Part shown: positions 56,679 through 64,000 of the stretch, one piece after another
How the letters are laid out: each line of letters begins with the position of its first letter
How positions within the stretch are numbered: position 1 is the stretch's first letter
Origin: Bacteroidales bacterium UBA5266
GTDB taxonomy: Bacteria > Bacteroidota > Bacteroidia > Bacteroidales > WCHB1-69
NCBI GenBank assembly: GCA_002411545.1
Contig: DHTG01000024.1
Location: 625 to 64,624, forward strand
Reading direction: 5' to 3'
DNA length: 64,000 bases
Made by a program: the position numbers and the translations under genes
Notes under the pieces: generated by a model
The model's input: only the letters and a program-made list of their open reading frames with translations
Database searches by the model: none
Told to the model about the DNA's origin: nothing

Positions 56679-58801
56679 TAAGCATGGAAATTTTCTATCT
56701 TTTTCCATAAATGCACACGATCAAATCCTCCTACATTATGACCATGAGTAGGATAAATAAAGTAATCCACTTGTTTTTGAGCTTTGATACTTTTATCAAT
56801 AAATTGAAGGGTGTTTTGCCAAACAACGGTAGGGTCGAGTGCTCCATGAAATATCAACAATTTTCCTTCCAGACTATCAACATAATTTAACAAGGAAGCT
56901 TTTTTATAGCCGTCGGGATTTTCTTGGGGTGTATCCATATAACGTTCCCCATACATGACTTCATAATATTTCCAATCGATTACCGGACCTCCGCAACTGG
57001 CACGATTAAACACTCCGGGATGTCTTAAAAACATCGACATCGTCATAAAACCGCCATAACTCCATCCATCTATTGAAAGACGATTGGTATCCACAAAATC
57101 TAAGGATTTTAAATAAGCAACTCCACACATTTGGTCTTCTACTTCTAGATCACCCAAACGACGATGAATGCAACTCTCGAACTCAAATCCGCGATAATTG
57201 GTGCCACGATTATCCAAAGTGAAAACAATATAGCCTTTTTGTGCCATATAATGCAAAAACCATCCTCCCGATAACCATGAATTGGTTACCATTTGAGAAT
57301 GCGGGCCTCCATATACATATATAAATACCGGATATGTTTTGGTGGAATCAAAAGCGGAAGGTAAAATCATACGACAATATAAATCATCCTTATTTTTGTT
57401 TTGTATTGTAAAGATGCTTGTTTGAGGCAAAGCATATTCATTCAAATGATTCTTATTAGGAAGTAATAAGGCTTTTTCTTTACCATATTTATCTTTAATT
57501 TTTATCTCATTAGCAATCTGTAGGCTATTGTAAGCATCCAAAAAATACTTTCCATCGTAATCGGCGCTTACTTTATGAACTCCTAATTCTTGTGTAATAC
57601 GTGTTATCTTTTGATTTTTAATTTGTAAACTATAAAAATGATTTCCCGTTATTTCATCCTTATTCGCATAGAAAAACATTGTCTTTCCCGATTTATCAAA
57701 ACCGACAATGTCTTTCACTTCCCAAGTTCCCCGAGTTAATTGCTTCATTAATTTACCGGAGATATCGTATAAATACATATGATTCCATCCGTCACGTCGA
57801 CTTAACCACACAAATTGATTGGAATTGTCAGGGAGAAAAAATAAAGGATGACAGGGTTCCACATATCGAGAATTACTTTCTTCAAACAAAGTCTTCATAA
57901 AAGCACCTGTTTGTGCATCGTATTGATTGCATTTCATATGATTTTGTGCCCGATTGAGCAGACAAATATAGATATAGTTTTCATCCGGACTCCATGTAAC
58001 GCAACAAAGATATTGATCTTTAGGTTCTCCGGTTTGCATATATACGATTTTTTTATTTTTTACATCATAAACACCAAGACTTACCCCATGACTGGTTTCA
58101 CCGGCCATGGGGTATTTTTCTTTTTTCAATTCGGCAATACGGCTTGAAATATCTACTAAAGGGTAATCGCTTACCATGCTTTCATCCATTCGATAAAAAG
58201 CTAAATAATTCCCTTTGGGCGACCAAAAAGACCCTTGTTCTATTCCAAATTCATTGCGATGTACGATATGCCCGAATTTCACCTCCTCGGGAGTTTCTTG
58301 ATTTACTCGTAAGGGGGCAAACTGTTCACTAACTATATATAAATCATTTTTAATGGTATATGCAACCTGAGCATGATCAAAGTCAACTTGTATGTTTTCG
58401 GCATCTTTATCAAGGATAATTTTTCGGTCGATGCTTTTACTATCCATTGAATAATGTAGGTATTGATTTTGCCAATAAAAATAAAATCCTCGATGGGAAG
58501 TCCAATGCAGTATGTATGGAAACGAACGTAATATCGGCATATCAATAGCCTTTAACGCATCATTGATTTGACTTATGCTAACAAACGTATCGACGGCTGT
58601 TTGATCCACATTAGTTTTTAGTAAAAAGGAATCTTTTACATATACATAATCATAGCTATCTGGCAACCACTGTAATTGACTTAGATTGTCAGCATATAAT
58701 TTACGTGACTTAAAAACATCTTCTAAATTAAAAATCTTGTTCTGTGAAAAAATTGACAAAATAAAACTGATACTAATGAAAAAGCAAAATAAACGTCGCA
58801 T
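56675..58801 (-). CDS. Exported S9-family dipeptidyl peptidase IV-like peptidase
   Basis: This is a 708-residue exported serine peptidase. It has a signal peptide (LFCFFISISFILSIFSQ), a beta-propeller (DPP IV N-terminal) at about 60-460, and an alpha/beta hydrolase S9 domain at about 480-708. The catalytic Ser lies in DGWSYGGFM near 586, the Asp in HGALDPTVVW and the His in THGHNVGG near the end. It removes X-Pro or X-Ala dipeptides from peptides; peptide-fermenting Bacteroidetes often encode it. It overlaps the kinase stop by 4 bases. Confidence 0.9.
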   Translation of the reverse strand: MRRLFCFFISISFILSIFSQNKIFNLEDVFKSRKLYADNLSQLQWLPDSYDYVYVKDSFLLKTNVDQTAVDTFVSISQINDALKAIDMPILRSFPYILHWTSHRGFYFYWQNQYLHYSMDSKSIDRKIILDKDAENIQVDFDHAQVAYTIKNDLYIVSEQFAPLRVNQETPEEVKFGHIVHRNEFGIEQGSFWSPKGNYLAFYRMDESMVSDYPLVDISSRIAELKKEKYPMAGETSHGVSLGVYDVKNKKIVYMQTGEPKDQYLCCVTWSPDENYIYICLLNRAQNHMKCNQYDAQTGAFMKTLFEESNSRYVEPCHPLFFLPDNSNQFVWLSRRDGWNHMYLYDISGKLMKQLTRGTWEVKDIVGFDKSGKTMFFYANKDEITGNHFYSLQIKNQKITRITQELGVHKVSADYDGKYFLDAYNSLQIANEIKIKDKYGKEKALLLPNKNHLNEYALPQTSIFTIQNKNKDDLYCRMILPSAFDSTKTYPVFIYVYGGPHSQMVTNSWLSGGWFLHYMAQKGYIVFTLDNRGTNYRGFEFESCIHRRLGDLEVEDQMCGVAYLKSLDFVDTNRLSIDGWSYGGFMTMSMFLRHPGVFNRASCGGPVIDWKYYEVMYGERYMDTPQENPDGYKKASLLNYVDSLEGKLLIFHGALDPTVVWQNTLQFIDKSIKAQKQVDYFIYPTHGHNVGGFDRVHLWKKIENFHAY

Positions 58802-58839
58802 AAAATATAATATTAATATATAATTGATTAATTAGAATA

Positions 58840-58847
58840 CAAATATA
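58840..58847 (-). promoter_or_regulatory. -7 element of the DPP IV-like gene
   Basis: CAAATATA on the plus strand reads TATATTTG on the minus strand, 38 bases upstream of the start; CAAA at 58872-58875 lies 24 bases further and may be the -33 box. Confidence 0.45.
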
Positions 58848-59035
58848 AAGTCCGAATAAACTTTTAGTTTGCAAAAATACAATTTTTCTTGCTATTTATG
58901 GACGTAATCTATCATTAACAGTAATTTCAATGCGTTTTCTACGAAAGTATTTTTCTTTCTCAATATAAAAAGCACCAAGTAAATCTTTCATATTTAAGCA
59001 TATCAAATTTTCCTCCTATGAATCCTAAAATTAAG

Positions 59036-59043
59036 TATTTTTG
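59036..59043 (+). promoter_or_regulatory. -7 element of the acyl-ACP thioesterase gene
   Basis: TATTTTTG matches TAnnTTTG, 36 bases upstream of ATG 59080. Confidence 0.5.
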
Positions 59044-59079
59044 TAAAGCTTTTTTTATGAATGTAAAAAACATATAAAC

Positions 59080-59847
59080 ATGCAAGCACGAAACACTTAC
59101 GAGCAAATTTTTCCGATTTATTCTTATATGGTTGATGTGAATCAATACCTCACACTTCCAAACTTAATGAGTTTTATGCAAGAAGTCGCCTGGGCACATT
59201 CAAATAACAATGATGTAGGTTGGCATTTTTTGCAAAGTAAAAATATGTTTTGGGCATTGGTTCGACTTTATATAGAAATTGAACGCATGCCTTGTTGGAA
59301 CGAAAGTTTACGATTAAAAACCTGGGGGCGTCCTATGGAATTGATAAGTTATCCCCGTGAATTTGTTGGTTTTGATGCTAACAACAATTGTATTTTGAAA
59401 GCCACTTCATCCTGGGTAATTTTAGATAAAGATGATTTTAAGCCACAAAAAATTGATATCGAACGTACACCTGCTATACTCCACGATGAAATAGTATTAC
59501 AAAAACGTATTTCAAAAATACCACACCTGGAATTATATGAACCTAAAAATTATCATTCGGTATTATTTTCCGACATTGATATGAATAAACATGTAAATAA
59601 TACGCGTTATCTAAATTGGATATTAGATGAATACGGTTTTGAATTCTTACAAACACATCGGATTGTATCGTGCAACATCCATTTCATGTCGCAAGCCCAA
59701 GCCGACACTTCATACGCTATTCAACGCGAAGAAAAAGAAAACTTACGTTTTATTTCTTCAATCTTTAGGTCAACACCGAAACAAGAATTATGTCGTGTGC
59801 AAATTAAATGGAAAGATATCAGTAGTTTATTGCATTGCACAAAATGA
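59080..59847 (+). CDS. Acyl-ACP thioesterase, FatA/FatB-like
   Basis: This is a 255-residue cytoplasmic double hot-dog thioesterase that releases fatty acids from acyl carrier protein. The N-terminal hot-dog begins with YSYMVDVNQYLTLPNLMSFM near 18 and contains WGRPMELISYPREF near 85. The C-terminal hot-dog carries the catalytic-type motif DIDMNKHVNNTRYLNW at about 167-182, with Asp, Asn and His. Length matches bacterial PF01643 members. It is followed by ftsE on the same strand, but ftsE has its own -7 element. Confidence 0.9.
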   Translation: MQARNTYEQIFPIYSYMVDVNQYLTLPNLMSFMQEVAWAHSNNNDVGWHFLQSKNMFWALVRLYIEIERMPCWNESLRLKTWGRPMELISYPREFVGFDANNNCILKATSSWVILDKDDFKPQKIDIERTPAILHDEIVLQKRISKIPHLELYEPKNYHSVLFSDIDMNKHVNNTRYLNWILDEYGFEFLQTHRIVSCNIHFMSQAQADTSYAIQREEKENLRFISSIFRSTPKQELCRVQIKWKDISSLLHCTK

Positions 59848-59879
59848 GATTATAGGCATTTTTTATAAAAAAAATAATG

Positions 59880-59887
59880 TATTTTTG
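59880..59887 (+). promoter_or_regulatory. -7 element of ftsE
   Basis: TATTTTTG matches TAnnTTTG, 15 bases before ATG 59903. Its position within a longer in-frame extension from 59627 supports the later start. Confidence 0.5.
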
Positions 59888-59902
59888 CAAGCAACAAAAA
59901 TC

Positions 59903-60706
59903 ATGACCGCTATGATAAATATCGAAATTGAACCCGTTCTTGAAAAGAAAAACAAAACAGAAAATCATACCGAACATAAACTTCCAGAAAGTGAAGCAAA
60001 AGACTCCACGAAGAACAAAGAAGCTGACCGTATATCTCAAAGTGAAAGTCCGATTATTTCTCTTAAGAATGTAGATATATATCAAAAAAAAATACTGATA
60101 CTTTCTGATATTAGTTTTGCTATCCATAAAGGAGAAATCGTATATGTAATTGGCAAAACCGGTTCAGGGAAAAGCAATCTTTTGAAATTATTATACGGAG
60201 AAGTTCCCTTGCTTAAAGGAGAAGTTGAAGTAGCCGGATATTCGCTTTTTAAAATTAAACCTAAAAATATCCTTCGTTTGAGACGAAAATTAGGCATTGT
60301 ATTTCAAGATTTTCAATTATTATACGATCGAAGCGTATATGAAAACATGAAATTTGTTGCCAAAGTTACCGGATGGAAAGACAGCGTGAAAATAGATGAA
60401 CGCATTGAAGAACTTTTAACTTTAGTAGGATTAAGAACAAAAGGACATAAAATGCCACATCAATTATCCGGAGGCGAACAACAAAGGGTGTGCATTGCAC
60501 GAGCATTGGTTAATAACCCTGAAATTATCTTAGCTGACGAACCAACCGGAAATCTTGATCCTGAAACTTCGTTCGAAATCTTTAAATTATTTCACGAAAT
60601 CAGTAAAAAAGGGACTGCTGTCATGATTGCTACACATAATTATTCCATTATTAATCAAATTCCATCACGCGTATTACAAATTGAACAAGGTAAAGTTTTT
60701 GAATAA
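59903..60706 (+). CDS. ftsE: Cell division ATP-binding protein FtsE with N-terminal extension
   Basis: This is a 267-residue ABC ATPase. The ATPase domain begins near residue 50 and holds Walker [13 protein letters not shown] near 86, the Q-loop in [17 protein letters not shown], the signature [16 protein letters not shown] near 190 and Walker [14 protein letters not shown] near 212. The DRSVYENM segment and length are typical of FtsE. About 50 charged N-terminal residues, rich in Lys and Glu, precede the domain and are unusual for FtsE (usually about 220 residues). ATG 59912 is an alternative start. Its partner FtsX lies about 15 kb away. Confidence 0.88.
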   Translation: MTAMINIEIEPVLEKKNKTENHTEHKLPESEAKDSTKNKEADRISQSESPIISLKNVDIYQKKILILSDISFAIHKGEIVYVIGKTGSGKSNLLKLLYGEVPLLKGEVEVAGYSLFKIKPKNILRLRRKLGIVFQDFQLLYDRSVYENMKFVAKVTGWKDSVKIDERIEELLTLVGLRTKGHKMPHQLSGGEQQRVCIARALVNNPEIILADEPTGNLDPETSFEIFKLFHEISKKGTAVMIATHNYSIINQIPSRVLQIEQGKVFE

Positions 60707-60708
60707 TC

Positions 60709-61626
60709 ATGCTATCCATTTTAATTCCCATTTATAATTATAATGCTGTACATTTAGTACGAAGCTTACACAAACAAGCAAGTGCATTACACATCACATT
60801 CGAAATACTTTTATTAGATGATGCTTCCGATAACACACAATCTCGAGAAGATAATTTAATATTAAAAGAGTTAGCACATACAAAACTCATCGAATTACCG
60901 ACAAAAGCCGGTAGATCTATTGCCAGAAATTTCCTTGCCGGACAAGCACAATATGAATATCTTTTGTTTTTAGATTGTGATTCAGAACCTGTGGACGATG
61001 ATTTTATTAGAAGATATATCCCCTATTGTCAAGGAGAATGTGTGGTTGTGTGTGGTGGAACTGCCTATAAACCAATTCCACCCAAACGAAATCATCGACT
61101 AAGATGGGTTTATGGGACTCACTTCGAAACAAAATCAGCGCAAGAAAGAAATAAAAAACCTAATACTAAATTTTCGACCTTTAATTTCTTAATTGCAAAA
61201 GATCTTTTCTGGTCTATACGCTTTAATGAGTTGTTGAGAAACTACGGACACGAAGATACTTTGTTCGGGTTTGAACTTAGAAAAAGAAATTGCATCATTC
61301 AACATATTGATAATCCGCTTTATCATACAGGAATTGACGAAAACAAAGTATATTTGGAAAAAACACGACAAGGGGTCGAAAACTTAAAGATATTATACGA
61401 AAAATACCCTGACCATGATCTGCTTATCAAAGATATTCGTTTATTAAAAGTATATGCTATCATTGAAAAATGGAAACTATGTCGGTTTTTTTATTTAAAT
61501 TATTTTTTATTTAAAAAATTCATGTTATGGAATTTCAACAGTCGATTTCCTAATTTATTTTTATTCAATCTGTATAAATTAAATTATTTATGTTTCTTAA
61601 AATATAACAATCCTAATGAATTATAA
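60709..61626 (+). CDS. Family 2 glycosyltransferase
   Basis: This is a 305-residue GT-A fold protein. The N-terminus SILIPIYNYNAVHLVRSL and LLLDDASDN near 37 are typical GT2 nucleotide-binding elements. The DxD-like metal site LDCDSE is near 88. A GHEDTLFGFELRKR motif near 186 resembles the acceptor-binding region. The C-terminal 60 residues are Phe/Leu/Lys-rich and may bind the membrane. The start is 2 bases past the ftsE stop, so it is likely cotranscribed. Acceptor and sugar are unknown. Confidence 0.82.
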   Translation: MLSILIPIYNYNAVHLVRSLHKQASALHITFEILLLDDASDNTQSREDNLILKELAHTKLIELPTKAGRSIARNFLAGQAQYEYLLFLDCDSEPVDDDFIRRYIPYCQGECVVVCGGTAYKPIPPKRNHRLRWVYGTHFETKSAQERNKKPNTKFSTFNFLIAKDLFWSIRFNELLRNYGHEDTLFGFELRKRNCIIQHIDNPLYHTGIDENKVYLEKTRQGVENLKILYEKYPDHDLLIKDIRLLKVYAIIEKWKLCRFFYLNYFLFKKFMLWNFNSRFPNLFLFNLYKLNYLCFLKYNNPNEL

Positions 61627-61705
61627 TAAAAAAGGTATTTTAGCAACATGAATGAAACTTGTGAACAATTATAGATAGAAAACGTTATAAAATTAAATTA
61701 ACACA

Positions 61706-62419
61706 ATGATAAACTTGGATGCCTTATTAAGTATACCCTATGGAATGTTTGTCGTTTGTTCCGGCAACAAAACATTCGGCAATGGCTTTTTATCAAATGT
61801 AGTTTTTCAAATTACGGCCACGCCTCCACGCATGGGAGTATGTTGTAGCAAAGATAATTTTACCGCAAATATGATTCTTGAAAACAAATCATTTTCCATT
61901 TCCTTATTATCGCAAGAAACACCGGCATCGGTGATTCGGACGTTTGGCTATCAAAGTGGAAAAGACAACAAACAAAAACTGGCAGCTTGTACTTTAAAAT
62001 ATGGATCTTGCAATGTCCCCATTTATTTAGATCATACCATTAGTTATTTTGAATGTAAACTGAGCCAAACTGTCGAAGTCGGCAGTCATTACATATTTAT
62101 AGGAGAAGTTGTTGAAGCAAACTTTCTAAACGACAATTTACAAGCAATGACTTATGAATATTACCGCAAAGTAATGAAGGGCAAATCTCCAAAAAACGCC
62201 CCAACTTATATAGATAATTCAATTAATATTAATTTAAAAACAAAAAACATGTCAACATTAAAAAAATATGAATGCGATGTATGCGGATACGTATATGATC
62301 CGGCAATAGGTGATGAAGATTCAGGTATTAAACCGGGAACTGCTTTTGAAGATTTGCCCGATGACTGGGTATGCCCCCTCTGTGGAGTAGGAAAAGATAA
62401 TTTTACCGCCATTGATTAA
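61706..62419 (+). CDS. Flavin reductase domain fused to rubredoxin
   Basis: This is a 237-residue cytoplasmic redox protein. Residues 1-165 form a flavin reductase (FMN-binding split-barrel) domain. Residues 183-235 form a rubredoxin with [14 protein letters not shown] and CPLCG supplying the four Fe ligands. This resembles the high-molecular-weight rubredoxin (Hrb) of anaerobes, which passes electrons from NAD(P)H to flavodiiron proteins for oxygen or NO reduction. An in-frame ATG at 62249, preceded by an A-rich leader, could also produce a free 56-residue rubredoxin. A strong terminator follows. Confidence 0.88.
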   Translation: MINLDALLSIPYGMFVVCSGNKTFGNGFLSNVVFQITATPPRMGVCCSKDNFTANMILENKSFSISLLSQETPASVIRTFGYQSGKDNKQKLAACTLKYGSCNVPIYLDHTISYFECKLSQTVEVGSHYIFIGEVVEANFLNDNLQAMTYEYYRKVMKGKSPKNAPTYIDNSININLKTKNMSTLKKYECDVCGYVYDPAIGDEDSGIKPGTAFEDLPDDWVCPLCGVGKDNFTAID

Positions 62420-62435
62420 GTATATCACGCTTTTT

Positions 62436-62469
62436 AAAAGAGGATTTTTTAAAAATCCTCTTTTTTTTT
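62436..62469 (+). terminator. Intrinsic terminator
   Basis: The arms AAAAGAGGATTTTT and AAAAATCCTCTTTT form a near-perfect hairpin with a GAGGA/TCCTC core, followed by an uninterrupted T-tract to 62469. It ends the flavin reductase-rubredoxin transcript. Confidence 0.88.
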
Positions 62470-62499
62470 GTAATAATAGAAAAGATATGTTTTTTTTAC

Positions 62500-62507
62500 T
62501 ACTTTTG
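62500..62507 (+). promoter_or_regulatory. -7 element of the last gene
   Basis: TACTTTTG matches TAnnTTTG, 41 bases before ATG 62549. Confidence 0.5.
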
Positions 62508-62548
62508 CGTTTTAAATAATCAATATATAAAATATAAAATCTATTAAA

Positions 62549-64000
62549 ATGAGAAAGATTTATGTTCTTTTATCCTTTATCTTCTGTGTTTTTACTTTAA
62601 GTTCTCAAACTGTTAGAACACTGAACCCATCCATTTCCAAATCCTTAACGTTTTACAATTTTAAGTTGTATCCTTTAGACAAAAATCCGTCAATAGATGA
62701 CGAAAATCAATATGTTTTTCGTAATAATTTTGATGAATTTTTACTTTACACTATCGACAAAAATGGCAAGGTAAAGACTTCACCAACTGTTAAAGTTCCC
62801 AAAAACCACTATTGGCAAGGCTGTTATCAAACTACCGACAAAATTGTCAGCATCTATGGTAGTAATGATGATGAAACCGTTAATTGTTATATTAATGTGT
62901 GTGATAAAAATAGAATGACCTGGAATCCGGAACTATTGGCTAGTTTTATTTGCCATAAAAAAGACAATTGTTATTCTAAGGTTTCGGTTTCACCCAATCA
63001 AACTCATTTTTGTTTCGTAGCATTAACTGCAGATAAAAAAAGTAATTTTCAAGGGATGAATGTCATGGTGTTTGATGCCGAAGGACAAAAAGTATGGGAA
63101 AATATGGTTTCTCCTGACTTTTCAAACAAAACATTTAATATAAGCGATGTTGCCATTACCGACGAAGGAGTAGTGTACATCAGCACTCCTGCTTATTCCG
63201 GTGAAAAGAAAAAAATATATGATGAAAAGATATATCTGTTAGAAATCAAAGAAAATGATTTTAAACAAGTGGAAAGTAATCAAAACATTGGGTATATTTC
63301 ATCTGCTGAAATTAAATTACTGAAAAACGGTAATGTGTTTATTGGAGGCTATTATTCTGAAAAAAAAGACGATTTATTAAAAGGCACTTTTTCCTTGATG
63401 TATAATACAAAGGAACAATATATCTCTACCTTTACACAGCGTGAATTTCCAAATTATTTTAGTAAAAATGATGTTTCTTCGTTGAATTTAGACCAAATTT
63501 TTGAATTATCCAATGGACAAATCTATGTTTTAGGAGAACAATTGATGACAATCGTTTATCGTTCACAAAGTGGAAGTTCATACAAGAGCTTTGCCAAAAA
63601 TATCGTTTATACTTCCATCGATAATAACGGAAACATTGAAAATCATGAAATCATAAAAAAGAATCAAAACTTTAATTCCTTTATCTATATCGCTGATTTT
63701 CGTCAGATATGCCTCTCCTACTATGCTTTCGAAAAAGACGGTGCATTATGTTTACTTTTCAACGATCATAATAGCAATATTAATTCAACTAAAAAAACAA
63801 CCCCTCTTATCAATCCTGTCCGCAGTAAAAAGAAAAATATCGTCAGATTAGTAAAAATTGACGGAAGTAATCTTAGCAACCAAATTATTATGGACGGAAA
63901 ACTCTTTAAAAAATCCATGCATACTTTTTTGTTCAACGAAGATAACGGATTGATTGTGGCCAATCTTGGAAAAACAGTTTCCATTGACAAGATAAGCATT
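62549..64000 (+). CDS. Secreted protein of unknown function, cut by window end
   Basis: An open frame starts at ATG 62549 and runs without stop to the window end, giving at least 484 residues. It opens with a signal peptide (YVLLSFIFCVFTLSSQ). The rest is beta-rich, with repeating strand-turn elements such as NHYWQGCYQTTDKIVSIYG and VMVFDAEGQKVWENM that suggest a propeller-like fold. No catalytic motif is visible. The C-terminus is outside the window, so a T9SS sorting domain cannot be tested. A -7 element and an upstream terminator support the gene start. Confidence 0.75.
   Translation, partial: MRKIYVLLSFIFCVFTLSSQTVRTLNPSISKSLTFYNFKLYPLDKNPSIDDENQYVFRNNFDEFLLYTIDKNGKVKTSPTVKVPKNHYWQGCYQTTDKIVSIYGSNDDETVNCYINVCDKNRMTWNPELLASFICHKKDNCYSKVSVSPNQTHFCFVALTADKKSNFQGMNVMVFDAEGQKVWENMVSPDFSNKTFNISDVAITDEGVVYISTPAYSGEKKKIYDEKIYLLEIKENDFKQVESNQNIGYISSAEIKLLKNGNVFIGGYYSEKKDDLLKGTFSLMYNTKEQYISTFTQREFPNYFSKNDVSSLNLDQIFELSNGQIYVLGEQLMTIVYRSQSGSSYKSFAKNIVYTSIDNNGNIENHEIIKKNQNFNSFIYIADFRQICLSYYAFEKDGALCLLFNDHNSNINSTKKTTPLINPVRSKKKNIVRLVKIDGSNLSNQIIMDGKLFKKSMHTFLFNEDNGLIVANLGKTVSIDKISI

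Noticed and set aside
59627-59902. Longer FtsE start overlapping the thioesterase gene
   Set aside because: The extension is a second frame of the thioesterase coding sequence and lies before the -7 element at 59880.

Overview
The window reads as chromosome of a Bacteroidota member, most likely of order Bacteroidales or a near relative. The base composition is AT-rich. Starts lack Shine-Dalgarno sequences but are often preceded by the Bacteroidota -7 element TAnnTTTG. Lineage-typical gene sets are present: ftsX-DUF3098-uppP, coaX-barrel-TPR-lptC, a short AtpC, and a type IX secretion (T9SS) type A sorting domain. I see no tRNA, rRNA, CRISPR array, IS element or prophage. Nearly all of it is core-genome content in short operons.

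Layout. Bases 1-5.6 kb: redox/arsenic block on + (ArsP-like permease, ArsC, NifX-thioredoxin fusion, MarR regulator, four-domain CoA-disulfide-reductase/rhodanese/TusA/DsrE protein). 5.8-7.6 kb: divergent phosphoesterase and acetyltransferase-like genes. 7.8-12.7 kb: large TPR protein followed by an outer-membrane barrel protein. 12.7-16.6 kb: SDR, Xaa-Pro aminopeptidase, MntP, BASS transporter. 16.5-18.7 kb (-): DAHP synthase/chorismate mutase-thiD-thiS operon. 18.9-25.2 kb: EnvC-like degenerate LytM protein, K+/H+ antiporter, 1168-residue envelope protein. 25.2-27.0 kb: 5'-truncated T9SS cargo and a radical SAM gene. 27-35 kb: comEC (+), and endonuclease-like protein, priA, dnaG (-). 35.3-37.1 kb: atpC and atpD only. 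37.5-42.5 kb (+): queA, then coaX-barrel-TPR-lptC. 42.6-47.3 kb (-): uppP, DUF3098, ftsX; then mazG followed by a CapD-type sugar dehydratase. 47.9-52.6 kb (+): C-terminal protease, PatB-like lyase, YqaA-like membrane protein, cardiolipin-synthase-like enzyme. 53-58.8 kb: giant histidine kinase convergent with a DPP IV-family peptidase. 59-64 kb (+): acyl-ACP thioesterase, ftsE, glycosyltransferase, flavin reductase-rubredoxin fusion and a secreted protein cut by the window end.

How the genes work together. Much of the window serves the cell envelope. FtsE, FtsX and an EnvC-like amidase activator occur at three separate loci; these would be expected to form one division module. LptC, UppP, the CapD-type dehydratase and the glycosyltransferase serve surface glycan and lipid-carrier metabolism. 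Several paired TPR/barrel proteins of unknown role are candidates for outer-membrane assembly or transport. The first block appears dedicated to thiol, persulfide and arsenic chemistry. I found no clear defence or mobile system. The most unusual items are the NifX-thioredoxin fusion cluster, the TPR+barrel pairs, the truncated T9SS gene, the orphan 1220-residue kinase with its structured upstream region, and a structured GC-richer island near 47.5 kb.
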